From positions 1 through 6,385 of the forward strand of contig JBDRKQ010000251.1 of NCBI GenBank assembly GCA_043813895.1: a DNA stretch of 6,385 bases, given 5' to 3'. The stretch is from CAZTAR01 sp043813895 (lineage in GTDB: Bacteria; Planctomycetota; Phycisphaerae; UBA1845; UTPLA1). A program made the translations under genes and the position numbers. The notes under the pieces are model-generated. The model saw only the letters and a program-made list of their open reading frames with translations, searched no databases and was not told the DNA's origin. This document shows positions 1 to 5,239 of the stretch, one piece after another. Numbering within the stretch: the stretch's first letter is position 1; every line of letters begins with the position of its first letter.

Positions 1-669
1 AAGCCGCCGTTCCTGCGTGAACTGGACGCCTGCGGGCAGAACTACGTGGCGGAAATTCCGGTGAGTTTCGTAGGTTGGACGGTGCCGCCGGAGGTGCTGT
101 ACCGGCAGTTGCCTCGCGACAACCGGATGGGCCGTCCGCGACGGTTCCCCCGGCTGAAGGTCAGACATACTCCGGCGTGCGAAGTACGGGACATCTTGAA
201 ATACTCGCCCATTCTTCGTCGTGTGCCGTGGACGGCATACCACGTCAAGGATGGCGAGAAGGGTCCGATGGTGTGGGAGGCCAAGGGTGTTCCGTTTTGG
301 ATCAAGGACGATCGGGGACTGCCGGTCGGGCCGTATCATCTGTTGATCTGCCGGAACGCGCTCGATTGGACCGAAGTGAAGTTCTTCCTGAGCAATGCGC
401 CGGCGTTTGCGCCGATGACGGTGTTGCTGCTGGTGGCGTTTGACCGTTGGCGGGTCGAGCGAATGTTCGAGGACAGCAAGGGTGAGTTGGGGCTGGACCA
501 TTTTGAGGTTCGACGATACGGCTCGTTGTGCCGCCACTTGCTGCTGACGTGCGTGAGCCATTTGTTCCTGGCGGAGTTTTGCCGGCGTCAAAAAAAGGGC
601 TCGCCGCCTACAAGAACGGCGACTATGCCGCGGCGAAGCCGTTTCTCATGCAGGCGGCGGACGCGATGA
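1..669 (+). pseudogene. IS701/IS4-type DDE transposase, truncated at both ends
   Basis: The frame is open from the first base, so the N-terminus lies outside the window. The translation begins KPPFLRELDACGQNYVAEIP, typical of the middle of IS701-like transposases, which cut and paste their own insertion sequence. The C-terminal catalytic region is clear at about 439-516: FDRWRVERMFEDSKGELGLD followed by HFEVRRYGS. This is the ER..ED.K.ELGLDHFE pattern that carries the third acidic residue of the DDE triad. Family-like sequence ends at LAEFCRRQKK (about 597). The remaining codons to the stop at 667-669 are arginine/serine/threonine-rich and read in the wrong frame over another gene fragment. 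Family members usually continue for several dozen residues beyond this point, so I judge the 3' end to be lost. The two N-terminal Asp residues cannot be assessed. The family is fairly sure; non-function is inferred from the truncation. Confidence 0.8.
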
Positions 670-962
670 TCAAGATCGCCGGGCAGACGACGGATGCCGA
701 TCGGCGTCGGCGGCGCAAGGCCATGGCGGCTGAGCTGATCGAGTTCGCGAAGAACTGCGACGAACACGCCGCGCAGCATCGCAACGGCGGCCCGCGCGCG
801 GCAATCCGAGTTTGGGACGGTAGGCCGATTCCGGGGTTAAACCCCGTGCCGAAGCAAGATGCGCGCGGCGATGCTGACGCACCCGCCATCCCGAATTGCC
901 TCGCGAACCCCCCCGTTTTGACCCCCTGTCCCAAGTTTCCTTCTTTCTTGTTTTCGCCCTGA
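600..962 (+). pseudogene. Fragment resembling an MIT-like helical domain
   Basis: In a different frame from the transposase, the translation from base 600 reads LAAYKNGDYAAAKPFLMQAA, continues through AMIKIAGQT and MAAELIEFAK, and ends in NCDEH. The A..YK.GDY.AA...L.AAD.M.K.A spacing, followed by a second helix ending in EFAK, resembles MIT/TPR-like three-helix domains. In planctomycete-type genomes such domains can precede AAA-type ATPase domains. Recognisable sequence ends near 779. The frame then stays open to the stop at 960-962 but becomes proline-rich and low in information. There is no start codon of its own: upstream ATGs in this frame fall inside the transposase. It is therefore best read as a gene remnant joined to the transposase at the A-run. 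The domain assignment is by pattern only, and no ATPase domain is present. Confidence 0.45.
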
Positions 963-997
963 TGTCCTGAATCCGCTGCAGTTACAGCGATTCCGGA
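780..997. other. Gene-free spacer with one palindrome
   Basis: No supportable gene lies here. It contains an odd palindrome at 832-846, CGGGGTT-A-AACCCCG, with 7-base arms. No T-tract follows it, so it is not a convincing intrinsic terminator on either strand. It also holds the C- and T-rich stretch around 908-957. It separates the transposase remnant from the 3' end of the minus-strand secreted protein gene. Confidence 0.4.
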
Positions 998-2035
998 TCA
1001 CGGCAGTTTGTTCCAAGTCTTTCTGCACGTGCCACTTCTCGACCACGGTCCGGGGCTCTTCCGAGGCGGCCAGGCGCCGAACTCGGCCTGCGAGCGTCTA
1101 TGGAGTTGCCCTGGCGAGGCTCGGTGGGCTTCCTTGCCGTAGCGGCTGCACGGGTCTTGGAACGGCGGCGGTTCGCCGTTCGCCTCTTGATAGCAGATCC
1201 GCCATTGCGCGTAGTCGGCCAGGGTGATGCGGCCGTCGCCGTCCAAGTCGGTACAGGGGTAGAACGCTTCATCCTCCGATGAGCGTCCGAATGAGGTGAG
1301 GATGATCCAGTAGTCATCGGTATCGACATCGCCGTCGTCGTCGAGGTCTCCACAGAGTTCGCATTCGTTCGCGGGTTGTTGGAAGAGCGCCACCATCCAG
1401 TGGTCCACTTCGAACACGTCGCCGATCGGCGTTCCGGTCTCCGGATCAATCGGCGTAATGGTGAGCGAGAGGATGCCGACCTCGGAGATGACTCCGATGA
1501 ACCCCTCGATTTCGTGGCCGCGGTTGTCTCGGTCGATTTCGTTTTCCAGAATCGCAGACGAGGCGGCGCCGTTCGTTTCAACGACATCGAGGCGGTACGC
1601 CGAATCCAGGCTGCCGCCGTCGTCGAATATCCAGCAGCCAAACGCCTGGACCACCGCATTGTCGATGGGCGTGACCGTCAACGCGAATCCCGGAAACAGG
1701 ACTCGGCCGAAGAGCTTGCCTTCCTGATTGAACGCCGAAGACTGAAAAAGGGTCGGCGGATTGGGACCGTTCCAATCCCCGACCAACTGCAACCCGAGTT
1801 CGCCGAACCACAACTCCGGGACCTCGCCGTAAACGGGGCCGAGCTCAGGGTCCTCGAAGTCCTCTTCGAAGTACTCGCCGGCGTCCGTCGTGAAAAGGGT
1901 TAGTCCGGTATCCTCCGGTGATCCTTCACGCTGGATGTAGAAGGTCGTTTCGCCGTGGACGATGGCCGCATAGGTCACGATGGTCCAGATGACGGCGACG
2001 GCGATGTAGAGCGGCTTCGGCTTTCGTTCGAGCAT
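998..2035 (-). CDS. Secreted or anchored acidic protein with two dockerin-like repeats
   Basis: This encodes 345 residues. The N-terminus MLERKPKPLYIAVAVIWTIV has a basic start and one hydrophobic helix (about residues 8-27), which is a signal peptide or a membrane anchor. Residues about 30-220 are acidic and beta-strand-like, with CWIFDDG, FIGVISEVGI and FEVDHWMVAL resembling extracellular beta-sandwich modules of planctomycete secreted proteins. Two dockerin-type calcium loops follow, GDLDDDGDVDTDDYW at about 229-243 and CTDLDGDGRITLADYAQW at 261-278, flanked by Cys225, Cys228, Cys261 and Cys281. The final 50 residues are abruptly basic and lack any recognisable pattern, so a frameshift or rearranged 3' end is possible. 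The ATG at 2033-2035 has a good ribosome binding site (GAGGAACGAGCC before it). It lies 10 bases after the stop of the 30-codon ORF upstream, suggesting co-translation. The precise function is unknown; dockerin repeats suggest calcium-dependent cell-surface interactions. Confidence 0.8.
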   Translation of the reverse strand: MLERKPKPLYIAVAVIWTIVTYAAIVHGETTFYIQREGSPEDTGLTLFTTDAGEYFEEDFEDPELGPVYGEVPELWFGELGLQLVGDWNGPNPPTLFQSSAFNQEGKLFGRVLFPGFALTVTPIDNAVVQAFGCWIFDDGGSLDSAYRLDVVETNGAASSAILENEIDRDNRGHEIEGFIGVISEVGILSLTITPIDPETGTPIGDVFEVDHWMVALFQQPANECELCGDLDDDGDVDTDDYWIILTSFGRSSEDEAFYPCTDLDGDGRITLADYAQWRICYQEANGEPPPFQDPCSRYGKEAHRASPGQLHRRSQAEFGAWPPRKSPGPWSRSGTCRKTWNKLP

Positions 2036-2161
2036 GGCTCGTTCCTCATCCCGCCTGTCCGAGGATGGTCGCGTAGGTCACGAGGGTCCAGATGACTGCG
2101 GCGGCAAAGTAGAGCGGCTTGGGCTTGCTGTTGAACATGGTTCGATTCCTTATCCCACCTG
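1958..2161. repeat. Tandem duplication of a ~100-bp gene-start unit
   Basis: Two direct copies, about 1958-2057 and 2061-2161, are offset by 103 bases. Each holds, on the minus strand, a ribosome binding site, an ATG and the first 25 or so codons of a KPKPLY-type membrane helix. Counting by eye from 1958-2035 against 2061-2138 gives 14 mismatches in 78 bases with no gap. One single-base indel lies in the leader. Many differences are conservative at the protein level (I/L, I/F, V/A). Confidence 0.85.
2046..2138 (-). CDS. 30-residue single-helix membrane peptide, duplicate of the next gene's start
   Basis: The ORF encodes MFNSKPKPLYFAAAVIWTLV followed by TYATILGQAG and a stop. It is nearly the same peptide as the N-terminus of the dockerin-repeat protein just downstream (MLERKPKPLYIAVAVIWTIV): both have a KPKPLY segment followed by one transmembrane helix. 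An AAGGA ribosome binding site lies about 8 bases before the ATG at 2136-2138. The TGA at 2046-2048 overlaps the GAGGA of the next gene's binding site, and the next ATG follows after 10 bases, so translational coupling is likely. The two copies match at 64 of 78 bases over the coding start. Conserved reading frame, start and binding site argue for translation. It may be a leader or coupling peptide, a membrane microprotein, or simply the relic of a duplicated, truncated paralogue. Confidence 0.6.
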   Translation of the reverse strand: MFNSKPKPLYFAAAVIWTLVTYATILGQAG

Positions 2162-2170
2162 ATCCCACCT
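2152..2170. repeat. Doubled AGGTGGGAT leader motif
   Basis: On the minus strand the motif AGGTGGGAT occurs twice in tandem (2162-2170 and 2152-2160) just before the AAGGA ribosome binding site of the 30-codon ORF. A third, variant copy, AGGCGGGAT, lies at 2048-2056, ahead of the dockerin-repeat gene. The motif is purine-rich and Shine-Dalgarno-like, so it may be a stacked ribosome-binding region or the scar of the tandem duplication. Confidence 0.5.
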
Positions 2171-2229
2171 GGCTGCCCTTCCCACGTTCGATGAGCCGGG
2201 AACAACGTCCAATCGAAAAGTACGATTCG

Positions 2230-2258
2230 CGTAACTCATTAGCAAATAAAGAGTTACG
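2230..2258. promoter_or_regulatory. AT-rich operator-like dyad upstream of the minus-strand gene pair
   Basis: A perfect inverted repeat, CGTAACTC and GAGTTACG, flanks a 13-base AT-rich spacer (2238-2250). It sits about 92 bases upstream of the 30-codon ORF start on the minus strand, in sequence clearly richer in A and T than its surroundings. Size and symmetry fit a dimeric transcription-factor site. The 13-base loop and lack of a T-tract make a terminator unlikely. I cannot assign a regulator, and no confident -35/-10 pair is visible. Confidence 0.4.
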
Positions 2259-2375
2259 TTTACCCACCTTTCCCAGACAGCAGAATCGTGCGAGATTGCC
2301 TGGCTTAACAGGAAGCGGCTGCTTCGTCCGAGAGCGATCCGGGCTGTGCGGCCGGGTGAGAGGCGTCTGACGAGC

Positions 2376-2473
2376 CGCGGACTTCAGTCCGCGCGGTTGT
2401 TCGCAGCGCGAGGACCTCGTATTCTCGGATTGCCGCGCGGGCATAGGGTGCCCCACTCCTTCTAGGGGTGGGG
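2376..2473. repeat. Cluster of GC-rich hairpins, REP-like
   Basis: Three inverted repeats occur within about 100 bases. The first is CGCGGACT-TC-AGTCCGCG (2376-2393). The second is CGAGG-A-CCTCG (2409-2419). The third is a 9-pair stem, with one G-T pair, joining 2451-2459 to 2465-2473 around a 5-base loop. No gene covers them. Such extragenic palindromes are usually dispersed in many copies across a genome. Copy number cannot be judged from one window. Confidence 0.55.
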
Positions 2474-2694
2474 GACGGAGCATTCGCAAGCGCCCTGCTG
2501 CGATGTATCTTCACAAGGATGGTTGAGCGATCTCGGCAAACCGAATGTGTGACTCTCCGCCGTTCTTCCATCGATCCTGTGCCCGATGTGCCAGCCCGCT
2601 CGTCGGCCCGCGAGGGGGGAAGAGAAGGTAATGGCTCTCTATCCGGTTGGCACGCACGGACCCCGTCGCTTCAGGGAGATTGCCGAGATCATCG

Positions 2695-2961
2695 ATGAAG
2701 ACGAAATGGCAGTTGTGCCAGTACGCCAGTGGTAACACGGGATATTACAGTTACGGCCCGAAGGGCGGCGACCCTAACTGGCTACATCGCCCCGTGGACT
2801 ACGTGAGTTTCTGCGATGCCTGCCGCTTCGCGGTGACCACCTGCAACTCCTGGCTGAATCATGTCCTCCCGAGGCCAGGACTGTTATCGGACAATCCCAG
2901 CTCGTTGCTCCCCTTGACCGTGCGGCCGTCAACGGCCGTGGCATGGAAGCTTCTTGATTAA
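2695..2961 (+). CDS. Possible small unrecognised protein
   Basis: The 88-codon frame starts MKTKWQLCQYASGNTGYYSY and includes GPKGGDPNWLHRP and FCDACRFAVTTCNSW. The first half is rich in Tyr, Trp, Asn and Cys, with a CxxC-like pair. The second half is less protein-like. No strong ribosome binding site precedes the ATG at 2695; the frame is open further upstream, with another ATG at 2647. It has no recognised family. It could be noncoding or the second half of a frameshifted gene beginning at 2631. Confidence 0.2.
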   Translation: MKTKWQLCQYASGNTGYYSYGPKGGDPNWLHRPVDYVSFCDACRFAVTTCNSWLNHVLPRPGLLSDNPSSLLPLTVRPSTAVAWKLLD

Positions 2962-3039
2962 GGTGGGAGTCCACCTGTCCGATTCCTCAAAGACAAAGAC
3001 AACATACCTCACGGTAAGCAAGGGCCTGGAAAAACCGCA

Positions 3040-3531
3040 ATGTCATCACGACGACTTCGAACATCCGGTGCGCTACTCGGTGCCGTAGCATGTGGCACCT
3101 CCTTGTTACTCACGGCCCTTTGTTCAAGCTGGGGAGACGGACTTGCCTCGACGCGGGTTGAAGCGACTGAGCCGACGGTGGTGGCCCGGACACAGCTTTT
3201 TCCCGGCTTGAACTCAAACTGGATATCGCACTTGTTTAGGGATGTGGGCTTCGTTTCCACCGGTGACAAGAACCGAACCAAGCCGAGGATTCGTCGAGAG
3301 CCAGATGGACGGGTTTGGTTATCCGATGCTGGGAAGATGTCAAGTAATACCGACCGCAGTCACTCTGATTCGGATACTGAAAAACCTTCGATCTTTCCTG
3401 CGTTGTCGTCGGATGTCTGTGACGGAGGCCCACCGTTAATGCGGCATCGTCTAGTGGACCGTGACGACGACAGAACTGTTTTCGATATGGATGGCGATGC
3501 CAGGGCATGGACCGCTGTGGCTGCGGAGTAG
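3040..3531 (+). CDS. Unrecognised protein with signal-peptide-like N-terminus
   Basis: This 163-residue ORF is of unknown family. The N-terminus MSSRRLRTSGALLGAVACGT continues into LLLTALCSS: basic residues, then a hydrophobic core to about residue 28, which suggests export. The Cys at residue 28 is preceded by TAL, not a canonical lipobox. The remainder is polar and charged, with a DGRVWLSDAGK segment, an Asp/Ser-rich stretch (SHSDSDTEKP) and DRDDDRTVFDMDGDARAW near the end. No domain is recognisable. Codon choice is mixed at third positions, similar to the next gene, which supports coding. The ribosome binding site before the ATG is weak. It ends 72 bases before the PEP-CTERM-like gene on the same strand, so the two may be cotranscribed. 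Confidence 0.5.
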   Translation: MSSRRLRTSGALLGAVACGTSLLLTALCSSWGDGLASTRVEATEPTVVARTQLFPGLNSNWISHLFRDVGFVSTGDKNRTKPRIRREPDGRVWLSDAGKMSSNTDRSHSDSDTEKPSIFPALSSDVCDGGPPLMRHRLVDRDDDRTVFDMDGDARAWTAVAAE

Positions 3532-3603
3532 ACGCAGCCACACCGACCTGTCCCCATCACCCATCACTCCTCCAAATGGACGAGTAATGAAAGGGACACC
3601 AGA

Positions 3604-4296
3604 ATGAGAATGTATCAACACATCGGCGTCATGGCCGGAATCGCGGTATTGATCGGAGGCGCATGGCCACTGAGCGTGTCGGCTGCAGAAATGGAGGGGC
3701 CAATCCTCTCGTTTATGTTTGATGACGCCACAGGCCATTTCGACGGGGTTAGTGCGTTTACCGTAAGTGCTGATCACAATACACGCGGTTACGTCAGTCG
3801 GCTTCTTCCTTCTCTAGGAACGGCGATCTACGGAACAGACTTCACAGATGATGTGGCTGACTTTACAATGTCGATAGGACTCGCCCCTATTGATCCTACG
3901 CACTGGCTTGGATCAGGATTGTTTAGCATCACCGATGCCGATGGTGACACGATTACAGGCAACGTGAATGGAATGTGGACACAAGTGCAACTCCCGATTG
4001 GAGGCGGAATCTTTTCGAGTTTCGCGGGCACGCTGAGTGATGTTGGATTCAATGATAACGGTGAGGTGGACGGCTTCTTCGACGGACCTGACCTGGGCTC
4101 ATTTGGCATGGACTTCGGCGACTCAGGCCCGCACGACGGCGCAGTGATGACGTTTGGCACAACCGGCAGCTTCCTACAAGGCGAGTTCTGGGATGACAGT
4201 ATGTTGGTGCATGGAATGATTGTCCCAGAGGCTGGCACGTCGTCAATAGTACTCTCTCTCGGTTGCGCGGCGATGTTAGTCAGGCGGAGACGTTAG
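3604..4296 (+). CDS. PEP-CTERM-like secreted protein
   Basis: This is a complete 230-residue secreted protein. Residues 1-28 form a signal peptide (basic start, AGIAVLIGGA core, likely cleavage after SVSAA). The mature part is rich in Gly, Asp, Phe and Thr, strand-forming, and has a calcium-loop-like DADGDT at about 111-116. The C-terminus is a sorting tail: VPEAG at 207-211, a hydrophobic stretch of about 14 residues, and a final RRRR. In known systems this architecture is recognised by an exosortase, which removes the tail and directs the protein to the cell surface or extracellular matrix. No exosortase gene is in the window. PEA in place of PEP is a tolerated variant. The ATG at 3604 has GAAAGGGA upstream at good spacing; a second ATG two codons on is an alternative start. 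The body has no recognised domain. Confidence 0.8.
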   Translation: MRMYQHIGVMAGIAVLIGGAWPLSVSAAEMEGPILSFMFDDATGHFDGVSAFTVSADHNTRGYVSRLLPSLGTAIYGTDFTDDVADFTMSIGLAPIDPTHWLGSGLFSITDADGDTITGNVNGMWTQVQLPIGGGIFSSFAGTLSDVGFNDNGEVDGFFDGPDLGSFGMDFGDSGPHDGAVMTFGTTGSFLQGEFWDDSMLVHGMIVPEAGTSSIVLSLGCAAMLVRRRR

Positions 4297-4551
4297 GGCG
4301 CTGGCGATGTTTCTCGGCGATGGACTAGGATCCGTGATGTGGGCCACAAGGCTCGCCTGACTTCCGTGTGACCCATGAGGTTGTTCTCCTCTTCGAGGGT
4401 CTCGCCTGTTCTGAGTGGCCTATTCTCTCGGGCACAACTGTTCGTATTCCCTACATCGCCAGATGCAGGAAGGAGTGGCGCAGTACGTTGTGGTGCTCAG
4501 CCGTGTCCTTGGGCGATGCCGTGAAGCGAACAAGGAAGGTTCTCCTCCAAA
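4297..4551. other. Intergenic region, nothing recognisable except a possible IS end
   Basis: No gene, strong terminator or repeat is visible in the space between the PEP-CTERM-like gene and the 3' end of the ISL3 transposase remnant. The sequence GGTTCTCCTCCAAATCAG beginning at 4538 lies just outside the transposase stop and starts with GG, as ISL3-type terminal repeats often do. It could be the surviving terminal inverted repeat, but the opposite end is missing, so this cannot be tested by pairing here. Confidence 0.3.
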
Positions 4552-5055
4552 TCAGTTGCTGCAATAGCGTCCCGGTAGAGCTTGTTGGACCTTGAGGGCG
4601 AAGTATTCGAGGTCGTGGAATCCGTAGGCGATTCGTTTGATGACCTTGATCTTGTTGTTGACGCCTTCGAGCTTGCTTGTGTGCATCCAGTGTCGGCAGT
4701 GATTGACGATGCCGTATTCGTATCGCTCCAGCGTCTTGGCGAATCGAACCAAGTCAGGGTGGCCGTCCTGGCGGGCGACGCTGCACCACTCGGCCAGCGC
4801 GCCCTCGGCCCAGCCGGGGATGTAGTACTCCCAGAGATGCTTCAGAAAGTCCTTCAGCCAGTAGACGGTGTTGAGCCGTTTGTTCATAGCCAGGATGTCC
4901 TTCAAGCGTACGCGCTGCTGCCGCTTCAGCCTGCTCCACGTCTTGAGAAACAGATACTTCGATCCCTTGAGGACTGCCTTCTCCCCCTCTTTTGCCTTGC
5001 GCAACTCCTCGTTGCGAATCTGGTCGATCACCTTGTTGAACGGGCACACGTTCAA
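4552..5055 (-). pseudogene. ISL3-family transposase, C-terminal part only
   Basis: About 167 residues match the C-terminal half of ISL3-family DDE transposases. In order they show NKVIDQIRNEELRKAKEGEK, then LKGSKYLFLKTWSRL, a helical stretch with LNTVYWLKDFLKHLWEYY, FAKTLERYEYGIVNHCRHWM, and the hallmark KLEGVNNKIKVIKRIAYGF followed by HDLEYFALKV. The Glu of LEGVNNKIK is the last residue of the catalytic triad. Complete family members are around 400 residues. Here the N-terminal zinc-finger and helix-turn-helix part and the first two catalytic Asp residues are absent. The only nearby start in frame is a TTG at 5053-5055, in the middle of conserved sequence. The open frame runs upstream into hairpin repeats and stops near 5158. 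I therefore read it as an inactive remnant. The C-terminus looks intact. Confidence 0.85.
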
Positions 5056-5071
5056 GCAGGACCTGGCCTCG

Positions 5072-5165
5072 TCCGCCCCGTCCGGGGCGGAATCCTCCGT
5101 GTTGGACTCAATCCACGGGTTCCGCTTCGCTCCACCCGTGGCTACTTGCCGCGACCCCTACGGGG
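5072..5165. repeat. Composite hairpin repeat cluster
   Basis: Three GC-rich inverted repeats stand in a row. TCCGCCCCG-TC-CGGGGCGGA covers 5072-5091. CCACGGGT and ACCCGTGG (5113-5120 and 5134-5141) enclose a 13-base spacer that includes GCTTCGC. CCCC-TAC-GGGG covers 5155-5165. They lie between the broken end of the ISL3 transposase and the 3' end of the polymerase gene. The arrangement resembles dispersed extragenic palindromes of planctomycete-type genomes. It could also help end transcription coming from the polymerase gene, although no T-tract follows. Confidence 0.6.
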
Positions 5166-5239
5166 CCGTTGTGCTTGTCTGACCGAACTTGTTGTTGATA
5201 GCAGTGCCAGGCAGGGATAGGGCGCCCAGGTGTTCTTGC

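Larger units (their letters stand above)
2172..3039. other. Intergenic region without a convincing gene
   Basis: Apart from the dyad at 2230-2258 and the hairpin cluster at 2376-2473, I find nothing firmly coding. A 34-codon ORF at 2631-2735 (MALYPVGTHGPRRFREIAEI...) has an AGAAGG motif two bases before its ATG, which is close for a Shine-Dalgarno site. An overlapping ORF in another frame runs from 2695 to 2961. The two together could be pieces of one frameshifted gene, but no family is recognisable. Promoters for the plus-strand genes starting at 3040 may lie in the last part. Confidence 0.4.

Noticed and set aside
832..846. Intrinsic terminator
   Set aside because: A symmetrical 7-base-arm palindrome is present, but no T-tract follows on either strand.
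528..962. One intact gene starting at the ATG at 528
   Set aside because: The first 21 codons are out-of-frame transposase sequence; MIT-like similarity begins only near 600, so the start is not genuine.
982..1659. Second minus-strand frame overlapping the dockerin-repeat gene
   Set aside because: The translation is Arg/Thr/Ser-rich, a shadow of the acidic Asp-rich coding frame. Only its last part was considered, as a possible frameshift target.
1376..1903. Long plus-strand open frame opposite the dockerin-repeat gene
   Set aside because: It is antisense to a gene with clear signal, domain and ribosome-binding evidence; the translation is arginine-rich and resembles no family, a usual effect of high GC.
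2652..3039. tRNA or other structured RNA gene
   Set aside because: I looked for cloverleaf arms and a conserved T-loop and found none here or elsewhere in the window.
4582..5220. Plus-strand open frame of about 212 codons
   Set aside because: It lies opposite the ISL3 transposase remnant, whose family motifs are unmistakable; it is a shadow frame.
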